NCBI RefSeq assembly: GCF_030540825.1
Contig: NZ_JAUOEO010000001.1
Coordinates: 4,725,001-4,789,000, forward strand
Reading direction: 5' to 3'
DNA from: Flavivirga spongiicola
Lineage (GTDB): Bacteria; Bacteroidota; Bacteroidia; Flavobacteriales; Flavobacteriaceae
DNA length: 64,000 bases
The notes under the pieces are model-generated. The model was given only the letters and a program-made list of their open reading frames with translations. It was not told where the DNA came from and did not search any database. Both the position numbers and the translations under genes were made by a program. Shown here one piece after another: positions 18,167 through 26,412 of this stretch; position 1 is the first letter of the stretch; every line of letters starts with the position of its first letter.

Positions 18167-21079
18167 TTATTTTGCAATTAATAGTTTTTTAGTAATTATT
18201 TCGTTCATCTTTGTTCTTATTTTTACAAAGTAGAATCCATTAGCCAATTCATTAGAAAAAACTATATTTTTATAGGTTTTAAAAGCATTAAGCTTTACAC
18301 GATGAACAACTTGTCCTCTAATATTAAACAGAACTACATCAAGGCTTTCATTTCTAATTTTGGGTAGTTTAATAGTCAACTTATTATGTTTTAACGGGTT
18401 TGGAAATATTTTTATATCTTCATATTCCTTAATATCATTGACTGCTAAAACAGGAGAGGTATCAATTATAAAATCTTTAATAGCTGAATTTTCTAATGTG
18501 CTATCAGGAGTAGGAATACCACAAGGTATACTAGGTATCGCAGCATTTTCATAGGTCCATGCATCTCCTGAAACAATACGCATTTTAAAAGCTCCAGTTA
18601 TTGCGTTCGAAGGAACAGTAATATCCATATCATACGTAACGGTGGCATCTGATACTTTTTCAGGACTTAGAGGTGTTAATCTTTCTCCTGCATCTGCAAA
18701 ATCGTTATCAGCATTCCAATCTACCCAAACTATAGACCGTGACCAACCATTACCATTGCTAACCGATAGATTAAAAGTATCTCCTTTACCAATTTTTAAT
18801 TTCTCATCAACAGCTGTATAATTATTACTTCCTGCGCCACCCGTATAATTTATATTTTTTGTACCCCCAGTAGTTACTACCGAGGCTACATTATAATCTC
18901 CTGTACCAGTTACAACACAATGGGGATCTAGCAATTCTAAATTAAAATCTACGGTTCCAGTTTTATCTATCGTACCACAAGGCGCTGGAATTGCTAAATC
19001 AGATTTTTTAACTTGAATGCGCATACGCTTTTCGCCCCATAATACTCCATTTGGAGCAGTAATAGGCATGGTATAAGATTTGGTATTGCTACATGTATTT
19101 GCTGTTCCTCCAGAAAAGACCATTTCACCAGTATCTTCAAAATCTTCATCGTCATTCCAATCTATCCACACAGCAGTTCTTGCGCAATTAGAAGCTGCAG
19201 AATTTTGAAGTTCTAATGTAAAACTACCTCCAACTGGAATGCTCAATTTAGTTGCAGTATGATATTCGTAACCAGTAGTTGGGTATTGAGATGTAGAAAA
19301 ATTTATGTTATTTATTCCTCCTGTTGTTGTTAACGAACTTACATAATAACTAGTATCTGCTTCACCATTTGCTTTGCAATATGAAAATGTACCTAGTACT
19401 AACTCTTCAATCATTTCTTGTCCTCTTTTCACTAAAGTTTCTGCACCAGGTCCACTAGTATTATCAAAGGCATTTATAATACTAGTGAAGGCTGCAAGTT
19501 GTTGTTGACTATAATCATCGGAAGCACTCTCTAATTGTGTTTTTAATATTTTTAATTTTTCAAAGTCTTGAATACCATCTCTTAGCATAATCAACCTTAA
19601 ACTGGGTAAATATTTTGAAGGACTGTTATTTGAGTTTCTATATACCATAGCAAAATCTCCTGCCGTATGTGCTCCGTCTTGTATATTAAAAGGGTCTGAG
19701 GATCTCCAATTATCATAAGCCCAACGCAAGTAACCATCTAATCCCTCTTTTGTGGCATGCCAACCCATCCAAGTCATTTCTGCCAAGTTAGTATCTGATG
19801 CAACATAACTATTAGGGTGTACTTGTGTACAACTGGTATAAAAAGTAGTAATTTTTCCTGTCCTGCCTGTTGTAGATGTGGTTCCTAATATTCCTGAAGC
19901 ATCATATAGTTGGCTGCTATTAGAAGCTGATAATACCGCTGTATGTGCAATACCTATTTTCCATGCGCTATTATTATTTTGAACCATACTAAATACATTG
20001 TTCAGTTTGCTTTGCTCTACCTCATCTAAATACAAAACGGTTTTATTAAACCATCCTTTGCTATCTAAAAACGTTTTAAAAGCATCTAAAAAATGATCCC
20101 AACGGGTATTGTATGTTGTAGAGCCTATAGCTGCATTTAAATTAGCTATGGAGTTGGTAGCTTCATTCCAATATGGGATCACTGTTTCATTCCAACCTAC
20201 GGGTGAGAAGCAATCTATTTGCTTTGTTATGCCCCAAGACATTAATGTGGTTACATACTTATCGAAAGCTGTAAAATCATATTCCCAAGTGCCATTTGTT
20301 TTTCGTATCCAACGAATCATCGATGGCATTCCAAGAGCACCATCTTTTATCTGTGCTGCAATTCCTTTTTGTCCCATGTCGGCTAATATTCTATAGCCTG
20401 GTTCAAATAAATCGAAATGTTCATCAGACCAAATAGTCATTGGACTGCCTGGATTAGCTGTATTATAATGATTTAGAATCTGGGTAGGAAATTGCCATAA
20501 ATCTAAATGAAAATCCCAATTTACAACGTCTGGTAATGTATAATTGACCACGTTTACAGAAATATTAAAAACCAGTGGTGCTGCGCCACCATTTACAGTA
20601 ACTGTACCTGTATAAACTCCAGCTACCGCTGTATTGGGTATATCAATAGTAAGCCATAATTTTAAAGGATCTGAAGCGGATAAAGACGTAGTTGTCACAT
20701 CACTTAAAGCATCAATAATCTCAACCGTTGTGGAATGTGTTGGATACTCTGAACAAGTTCTAGCCTCTGGGTCACCTTTAATATATTGACCAAAACGTAA
20801 TTTTATATTCGTTGACGATATTTGATCTCCTCCCTTAACCAAATTACTTACAGTGTAACTTAAACCATTAATATTAGACGTACTCCATAATACAATTTGT
20901 TTATGAATACGATCCCCTTTCCAAGCCACAGTATTCCAATTTTGAGTTTGTGTTCCCGAAAAACTTTCATTCTTTTGATAACGTTTAAATTTTGAGGTAT
21001 AAGAGCCTTTTATAGTCTGTGTGTATGAGGTAACACTTATACTCAGGGACAAAAAAAATAGTAATATTCGTAAATTCAT
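18167..21079 (-). CDS. GH123/DUF4091-like secreted protein with GEVED domains and T9SS tail
   Basis: 970 residues from the ATG at 21079, which gives a clean signal peptide (MNLRILLFF..SYTQ); an upstream in-frame ATG at 21112 adds 11 poor residues. An N-terminal beta domain (about 20-190) precedes a TIM-barrel-like domain (about 190-550) of the GH123/DUF4091 type, with NWDFHLDLWQFP, MIRWIRK and the strand VLYLDEVEQ (near 347-355) carrying an adjacent Asp-Glu pair like the catalytic pair of GH123. Two GEVED domains follow (about 566-716 and 720-873), then a type IX sorting domain (about 880-970; IKIFPNPLKHNKL, GFYFVKI). GH123 enzymes are exo-beta-N-acetylgalactosaminidases; activity on GalNAc glycans is inferred. 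Confidence 0.8.
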   Translation of the reverse strand: MNLRILLFFLSLSISVTSYTQTIKGSYTSKFKRYQKNESFSGTQTQNWNTVAWKGDRIHKQIVLWSTSNINGLSYTVSNLVKGGDQISSTNIKLRFGQYIKGDPEARTCSEYPTHSTTVEIIDALSDVTTTSLSASDPLKLWLTIDIPNTAVAGVYTGTVTVNGGAAPLVFNISVNVVNYTLPDVVNWDFHLDLWQFPTQILNHYNTANPGSPMTIWSDEHFDLFEPGYRILADMGQKGIAAQIKDGALGMPSMIRWIRKTNGTWEYDFTAFDKYVTTLMSWGITKQIDCFSPVGWNETVIPYWNEATNSIANLNAAIGSTTYNTRWDHFLDAFKTFLDSKGWFNKTVLYLDEVEQSKLNNVFSMVQNNNSAWKIGIAHTAVLSASNSSQLYDASGILGTTSTTGRTGKITTFYTSCTQVHPNSYVASDTNLAEMTWMGWHATKEGLDGYLRWAYDNWRSSDPFNIQDGAHTAGDFAMVYRNSNNSPSKYLPSLRLIMLRDGIQDFEKLKILKTQLESASDDYSQQQLAAFTSIINAFDNTSGPGAETLVKRGQEMIEELVLGTFSYCKANGEADTSYYVSSLTTTGGINNINFSTSQYPTTGYEYHTATKLSIPVGGSFTLELQNSAASNCARTAVWIDWNDDEDFEDTGEMVFSGGTANTCSNTKSYTMPITAPNGVLWGEKRMRIQVKKSDLAIPAPCGTIDKTGTVDFNLELLDPHCVVTGTGDYNVASVVTTGGTKNINYTGGAGSNNYTAVDEKLKIGKGDTFNLSVSNGNGWSRSIVWVDWNADNDFADAGERLTPLSPEKVSDATVTYDMDITVPSNAITGAFKMRIVSGDAWTYENAAIPSIPCGIPTPDSTLENSAIKDFIIDTSPVLAVNDIKEYEDIKIFPNPLKHNKLTIKLPKIRNESLDVVLFNIRGQVVHRVKLNAFKTYKNIVFSNELANGFYFVKIRTKMNEIITKKLLIAK

Positions 21080-21131
21080 AGCAATTATTTTTGTAGTGAT
21101 TTTTAATACCAATTCAACATTACTTCCTCTA

Positions 21132-23114
21132 TTAGTTTTTATTCTTTAATGAAAGTAAAGTTTGATTTCCTTTCCTATTAATAGATAATATATTTCTAGA
21201 TTTGGCTAAATCATTAGCCTTTTTAAATCTTCCATCTTGATTTCTAGTGGCAAGCTCTATAGCTTTTAAAAGTTCTTTATCTGGAATATTACCAGCTTTC
21301 TTAATAATATTAAACAGCTCATAATCTTCAATTCCTTCTTTTAGCAATTCCCATCTAATACTCGAAATGGGTCCATCCTTTCCAGGGTACACATAATAAT
21401 CATCTCCTTGATTATGCCTAAATACTGGATTTTTAAAGGGGTCCTTTGTCCAATTATTATAAGACCATCTCAGATATCCATCCGTATTATATTTTAAAGC
21501 CAACCAAGGTATTAATTGCGACTCAATTGCTGGCGAGTAGGTTAACGCATTTGGGTGAGCAGGTTCTGCGCATAAATAAAAGGTAGTTCGTTTGTTATCA
21601 CTTTTCCTGCCTTCTATAGTAGGTAAGACTGGCACAACCGCTTTTCTTTCTAAAGGTTGTTCAGGAAAAAACATATATGAAATAGATAGGTTTTTGGCAT
21701 ACTCGTCTCCTTCTGGATGCCCTGCTATAATAATTTTATCTAAAAACTCTGGAGCTGCAGTTTTAATAATAGCAAGTAAAACTTGCATATCTTCTTCTGT
21801 TTTCTCATCAAACCCTAAAAAAGTTCTTTCTGTTAAGTTTTTAGAAAGTAAATACTTTTTAAAGCTTATTAGAAATTTAGTCCAAATATCTTTATATAGC
21901 ACATCGTGAATATCTAATTCCAAATTTTTAAATGCATTGTCTTTTTTATCAAAATAGTGTAATCTTTGTTTGGTTTCTTTAAATGGCGCCATAGAAAAAG
22001 TATTAATAGCTTCATCAATCCCTAATTGGGTAGCCATATCTACATATCTATCAAAGACACTATAATCAAACTCCCAATCACCTTTTTCATTTAAAGTCCA
22101 TTGGACCATACTGCGATATCCAAAAGCAATTTGAGAACGTGTCGAATTACTAATCCAGGGTTTAAGCCATGGTTCATGTGTTATGGTCGTTGCTAAATTT
22201 TTTCCCCCTCTTGAAGCATAATCTTTTAAATATTTTGAAATCATACTCCAATGTGGTTCAGACCAATGTTCCAAGTTATAATATTCGGCTATGGCACTAG
22301 GGTTTAACCAAAGATCTAAATGGAATTTATAATCTTTTGGGTCTGGCAATTTTTCTTTTTGAATATGCAATTTAATCTTGTGTACTACATCAGCATGTTG
22401 CTTACTACTTATTGTAATACTACCTTTATAAGTTCCAGGATTAACATTTTCAGGAACTCTAAAAGTTATCCAAACGGGTTGTGCTCTATAGGCCGGAATA
22501 TCAACAAATTTTAGCTCTAAAAGAGGATCTCCAACAATATCTGGTGTCATATTTCCAGAAACACCTTCCCCAATAATTTCTTCTAATTTCGGAGACCAAT
22601 CATACTCACTTCTGGCACGTTGTATGGGAACATATTTAACATATCTAATTTGAAAATTTTCTTTATTAATGACTTCTCCATTTGAAGCTTTTAAACCATT
22701 AATACTTACTTTTAATTTAGATATATCTTTTTTTGAACCTAAAGCTATTTGTGCAGATACTTGCTCATTTTTAACTGCTGTAAGTTCTAACACACTTTCT
22801 TTTACTAGGTTTACAATTTCAAAATCTTTTAACGCTTCATTTTCTATTAATTCTTCTTCAGAAAATTTGCGCGGAAATCTTGGAACCCTTATTAATGATG
22901 ATGTTTGAAAATTACCAGTTGGCACCCATATATTTAAACTGTCTGTTAAAAAAACTTCATCTACATTTAAATTTAGCCATTCTGGAACTGTTTCTATATC
23001 ATCTAAACTTATTGTCTCATTTATTTTTTTTGTTAATTTATCACTTGCGCAATTAAAATTGAATATTATTAAAACAACCAGTATTAATCTACTATGGTAA
23101 AAAGAGTTCTTCAT
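21132..23114 (-). CDS. GH123/DUF4091-like lipoprotein
   Basis: 660 residues. The signal ends in FNFNCAS, so it is a lipoprotein with Cys near 22. A beta domain (about 60-255) ends in NVNPGTYKGSITI, followed by the GH123/DUF4091-like barrel with YKFHLDLWLNP, RSMVQWTLNEKGDWEFDYSVFDRYV, the strand TFLGFDEKTEED (Asp-Glu pair near 436) and the C-terminal LRWSYNNWTKDPF and LLKEGIEDYELF motifs. It is a paralogue of the barrel of the next gene (52 bases downstream of it) without GEVED or T9SS domains. The pair probably splits the work between cell surface and secreted fraction. It is the first gene of the minus-strand locus. Confidence 0.8.
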   Translation of the reverse strand: MKNSFYHSRLILVVLIIFNFNCASDKLTKKINETISLDDIETVPEWLNLNVDEVFLTDSLNIWVPTGNFQTSSLIRVPRFPRKFSEEELIENEALKDFEIVNLVKESVLELTAVKNEQVSAQIALGSKKDISKLKVSINGLKASNGEVINKENFQIRYVKYVPIQRARSEYDWSPKLEEIIGEGVSGNMTPDIVGDPLLELKFVDIPAYRAQPVWITFRVPENVNPGTYKGSITISSKQHADVVHKIKLHIQKEKLPDPKDYKFHLDLWLNPSAIAEYYNLEHWSEPHWSMISKYLKDYASRGGKNLATTITHEPWLKPWISNSTRSQIAFGYRSMVQWTLNEKGDWEFDYSVFDRYVDMATQLGIDEAINTFSMAPFKETKQRLHYFDKKDNAFKNLELDIHDVLYKDIWTKFLISFKKYLLSKNLTERTFLGFDEKTEEDMQVLLAIIKTAAPEFLDKIIIAGHPEGDEYAKNLSISYMFFPEQPLERKAVVPVLPTIEGRKSDNKRTTFYLCAEPAHPNALTYSPAIESQLIPWLALKYNTDGYLRWSYNNWTKDPFKNPVFRHNQGDDYYVYPGKDGPISSIRWELLKEGIEDYELFNIIKKAGNIPDKELLKAIELATRNQDGRFKKANDLAKSRNILSINRKGNQTLLSLKNKN

Positions 23115-23281
23115 TAATCTTGTATAAATTGTTATTACAACTCAAAAGAAGATTTTTTTAACGAATCTTATATGTGCCATTTCTGGATAATTAGGGGGGT
23201 GTTTTTGTTTTCAGCTAACGATCACACAAAATTTAATAACGCATAATACCAATATGGGAGTAATTGAGTAATAAATATGTG

Positions 23282-23446
23282 TTATTGATTAGATTGAAAA
23301 TTAAATCTTATTTCTTTATATATCCTTTCAAAATTCAACCATAGCTCTTCACTAGAATATTCCCTTTTACTTTTTAGTTCTTCCTTTTCAATTGCTTGCC
23401 ATTTAAACTGCTCTCTTTTACCTTCACTGTCAGTAAAAAAACACAT
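23282..23446 (-). other. Short ORF or gene remnant (54 aa)
   Basis: A 54-codon frame starting MCFFTDSEGKREQFKW and ending IRFNFQSNQ, charged and Trp-containing, with composition like a real protein C-terminus. No family is recognised and no good upstream start signal is seen. It sits next to decayed mobile DNA, so a truncated gene tail is more likely than an intact small gene. The stretch 23115-23281 holds the leader of the GH123 locus and nothing else I can name. Confidence 0.3.
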
Positions 23447-23490
23447 TAACGAAAGGAATAATATTCCTTGGAGAATTAGAAACTATTGGC

Positions 23491-23607
23491 TATAGTTAAA
23501 TCAAGATAAAATATCATAGAGTGAGCAGACCTGACAGGTTTTTAAAACCTGTCAGGTCTCTTAAAACACAAATGCAGATTATGTTAAATTATTATGATTC
23601 AGCTATA
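23491..23607. mobile_element. MITE-like IS630-end element with central palindrome
   Basis: The left end TATAGTTAAATCAAGATAA (23491) and the inverse of the right end (TATAGCTGAATCATAATAA, ending 23607) match at most positions and resemble the right end of the adjacent IS630 remnant. The element is 117 bp, starts and ends in TA (the usual IS630 target), has no ORF, and carries a 33-bp palindrome in its centre. Confidence 0.55.
23527..23559. repeat. Perfect 33-bp palindrome
   Basis: AGACCTGACAGGTTTT, one T, then the exact reverse complement. From memory, palindromes with the core GACCTGACAGG-TTTT are dispersed between genes in many Flavobacteriaceae, so this is probably one copy of a REP-like family. 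Confidence 0.8.
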
Positions 23608-23987
23608 GTAAAGACTGGCATGCTAGGGGTAGAATAAATGCTATTGGAGCTATTGCCGATTTCAAATTATTCAATGTATGCTTGTTTGATTGCTATATAA
23701 ATGCAGATGTATTTTACGCATGGCTTACGCAAGAATTGCTTCCTAACATCCCTAGCAATGCCGTTATTGTACTTGACAATGCAGCTTTTTACAAAAGAAA
23801 TGACACTTTACAAGCTGTTGAAGAGAAAAGGACATACTCTTGAATTTCTACCACCATATAGTCCTGATTTGAATCCTATTGATAAGAAGTGGGCACAAGC
23901 AAAAAGTATCAGAAGAAAATTAGACTATACACCTGATGAACTTTTTTTATATGCTGGCTTATGACGTTTTATTTTGATTTAGCTATA
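23608..23987 (+). mobile_element. 3' remnant of an IS630-family insertion sequence
   Basis: Contains the C-terminal part of an IS630-type DDE transposase and ends in ATTTTGATTTAGCTATA (23971-23987), the inverse of the end of the adjacent MITE-like element. The 5' half, including the first catalytic Asp region and the helix-turn-helix, is missing. Confidence 0.75.
23610..23964 (+). pseudogene. IS630-family transposase, truncated and frameshifted
   Basis: The first frame from 23610 reads KDWHARGRINAIGAI, then NAVIVLDNAAFYKRNDTLQ with the second DDE-site Asp, and runs to a stop at about 23841. After a frame change the reading continues as GHTLEFLPPYSPDLNPIDKK with the Pro-rich DDE_3 motif and the region of the final Glu (here Asp-Lys-Lys), then WAQAKSIRRK to the stop at 23964. 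Start and N-terminal half are absent, so it cannot be active. Confidence 0.85.
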
Positions 23988-24027
23988 TATAGAACCCATT
24001 GAATTTCAAAGTTTTTAGAGTAATGTT

Positions 24028-24537
24028 TTAAATTCCGTTTTTTATATCACTAAAACCTTTTACATAAGAATCAAATTCGGCTTTTAATTGCTTCATTAAT
24101 ATTTGCTTCTCTGATTTGCCACCTTCTATTTTTGCAACCCAATGAATATTTGATTTTTTTTCACCTTTATCTTTAGTAAAAATGCCTATTCTAACATTTT
24201 TTATTCCTTTTGGCAATGATACTTTGTTAACCTTTATAACCATGAATTTATTAACGCCATCTGTTTGAACAATGGTTTCAGAACGTTTTTTCCCATTAGT
24301 AAATATGATCTCTCTAGATTCGTCTATCGCTCTAATCGACTTTATATATCCATTTGAATAGCTTTGAAGCACTTCGTTGTTATTAAGAAAACCCCATACG
24401 GCACTCTTGGAAGCTTTTACATCAACATCGACATCGACATCCCAGGTTATTTTTTGTGCACCCCCCATTTGTGCTGAAGCTTTTTTTCCTCCAATTAAAC
24501 CCAATAAAAGGAAAAGCACTGTTGTTATTTTTTTCAT
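24028..24537 (-). CDS. Exported SRPBCC (START-like) protein
   Basis: 169 residues with a signal peptide (about 1-22, ending in ASAQ). The remainder matches the polyketide cyclase/SRPBCC layout: opening strand KITWDVDVDVDV, helix SAVWGFLNNNEVL, and a long C-terminal amphipathic helix KQILMKQLKAEFDSYVKGF. Such proteins bind hydrophobic ligands in a deep pocket; the ligand is unknown. It follows the thioredoxin gene by 34 bases on the same strand and is probably co-transcribed. Confidence 0.7.
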   Translation of the reverse strand: MKKITTVLFLLLGLIGGKKASAQMGGAQKITWDVDVDVDVKASKSAVWGFLNNNEVLQSYSNGYIKSIRAIDESREIIFTNGKKRSETIVQTDGVNKFMVIKVNKVSLPKGIKNVRIGIFTKDKGEKKSNIHWVAKIEGGKSEKQILMKQLKAEFDSYVKGFSDIKNGI

Positions 24538-24571
24538 TATTAATTATTTTTTATTTGATGATAATTCTGTT

Positions 24572-25771
24572 TTAATCTCTATACATTGGAGGACTCATTG
24601 CCCTTTTGTCCATGGCCTCTTTTCTTAATTTTTTTTCTTTTTGAGACATGGCTTCTGCCTCAGCCTTTTTTCCCTGACGTATTAACACTCTTTTTCGTAG
24701 CTCAGCTAACTGTATTTGAGTAAACAATCCAGGAGTATTCTTCTCTATTAAATCGGCACATCTTAATGCATTCTCATATTGTTTTTCTTGATTTGCAGTC
24801 GCAATATCATTGGCTGCTTCAATTAAAACGTAGCTCTTATTAGAAAATTCAACATCATTGCACATGGCGTCTAATTTTACTCCAAACTTATCCCATTGAT
24901 TTTTAGCAGAAAATTCAATAAGGTCTAATTTAGCGAGTAATACTTTTGAATAATCATTTCCTTCTTTTAATAATTTTCTTATAGCTTTACTATTTTCCTT
25001 AGCCTCTTTTACGCCACTTTTCTTATTATAAGACCTTTTAATCCTAGAAACTGAAGAGACAAAAACTTGCTGAAAGTAATTATTTACTTCACTTACTTTG
25101 TATGTCTTTTTCAATTTTGACATATTATTATATAAATAAGCAAAGGCTTTTGATGATGGATTATTCAAGTATTTTAAAGCGAGCTTCCAGTTGTGTTCGT
25201 CTAACAATGTAGACTTTTCAAGAGCATCAAAATATATTTTTGAAACGACGCTCATTTTTTCAGATTCATAGGCTTTTTTTATGGCATCCAAATATGCTAT
25301 AGCACTTGCTTCAGAATGTCCTGAAGCCTCAAAATTCTTTGCCAATCCGTACATCGTACTTTCCGGATTAAGTGCTTTATTAGCTTCATTTATAAATTCA
25401 TTAGCTGTCATACTTCCAACTATTTTATGAACCACTTCTCCATCTCCATTAATAAATAGATATGTAGGATAAGCACTAACCTCATATTTATCTTTTAAAG
25501 CTATGCCTTCACCTTTTTCCATATCATATTTCACATTGACAAACTTATCATTAAACAAATCTGCTATCTTATCTCTGGTAAATACATCTCTAGCCATAAC
25601 TTTACAAGGGCCACACCATGTGGTATAGGCATCAAAAAAGATGAGTTTGTTTTCTTTTTTTGCTGCTGCCAGTTGTGTTTTCCATGGTCGTACTTTAAAT
25701 TCAATTTCACGATTTTGAGCCATTGTAGACAACCCCACTAAACAAGCTATTCCTAAAAGTATTTTTCTCAT
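24572..25771 (-). CDS. Periplasmic thioredoxin-family protein
   Basis: 399 residues. A signal peptide (1-18, ending in MAQ) precedes a thioredoxin domain (about 25-130) with the redox site TTWCGPCK (Cys near 52 and 55) and cis-Pro in VSAYPTYLF. A helical, Lys-rich C-terminal region (about 140-390) looks like a TPR-type scaffold. It is likely a thiol-disulfide reductase or DsbD-coupled protein in the periplasm. The cytochrome-c maturation or peroxidase partners often seen nearby are absent here. Confidence 0.85.
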   Translation of the reverse strand: MRKILLGIACLVGLSTMAQNREIEFKVRPWKTQLAAAKKENKLIFFDAYTTWCGPCKVMARDVFTRDKIADLFNDKFVNVKYDMEKGEGIALKDKYEVSAYPTYLFINGDGEVVHKIVGSMTANEFINEANKALNPESTMYGLAKNFEASGHSEASAIAYLDAIKKAYESEKMSVVSKIYFDALEKSTLLDEHNWKLALKYLNNPSSKAFAYLYNNMSKLKKTYKVSEVNNYFQQVFVSSVSRIKRSYNKKSGVKEAKENSKAIRKLLKEGNDYSKVLLAKLDLIEFSAKNQWDKFGVKLDAMCNDVEFSNKSYVLIEAANDIATANQEKQYENALRCADLIEKNTPGLFTQIQLAELRKRVLIRQGKKAEAEAMSQKEKKLRKEAMDKRAMSPPMYRD

Positions 25772-26412
25772 TATTTTATTATATATTATTATTTTAGATT
25801 AAAAAAGAGACTGCCTAAAAAAGTAATATGTTTTGCCATCCAGAGTGAAGCGAACCTGCAGGCAGGGAATCTTATATTTTTAGGAGATTCTTCACAGCTT
25901 CGTTGCTACCTTCGAAACAAAATATATTTTACTTCTCGGCAATATTCAGAATGACACTTTTTAGACAACTCTTGTTTTTTGAATGACTATATTTCAAATT
26001 AATTTATATTCATTATCTGAAACTTTGGTAACACTGGTTTCCCACTTTACAGGGTTGTGTATTTGTGAATACGTGCAAAAACAACTATTTAAACAACTTT
26101 TTTTCATTATTTACATTTTGAAATCTATCCACGACAGCTTCACTATTTTAGCCCAAATCTATTAATTCATACATTAAAAAAAATAGGGAAGATTCCTTAT
26201 TTTATGAAAATCAGGTTAAGTCCATATTTGGTATTAGAAAACCATCCCGGACGGGCAGGTGTTACATTTTGGAACTACTTCAAAGCATAGTCTTTCGCTA
26301 TGTTTTTCAACTTACTCCCAATCAAGGTAAACTTTAAGCAAAGCCGAAAGGTCGAAGCGACAACTAACTTAAAATCAAATAATTTTTTTAATATAGAAAC
26401 TCACATAAATTT
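25772..26412. other. 641-bp gene-free region with dispersed-repeat sequence
   Basis: No convincing gene. At about 25833-25960 there is GCCATCCAGAGTGAAGCG, AGGAGATTCTTC and CAGAATGACA, which are pieces of the 'error-in-translation' type intergenic repeat (GTCATTCTGA..GAATCTC) common in Flavobacteriaceae. Around 26250 is CCATCCCGGACGGGCAGG, a GC-rich imperfect palindrome unlike its surroundings. The 60-codon frame at 25983-26165 has no support. Confidence 0.5.

Noticed and set aside
25983..26165. 60-codon plus-strand frame
   Set aside because: No leader, odd composition, lies within repeat-rich gene-free DNA; no family recognised.
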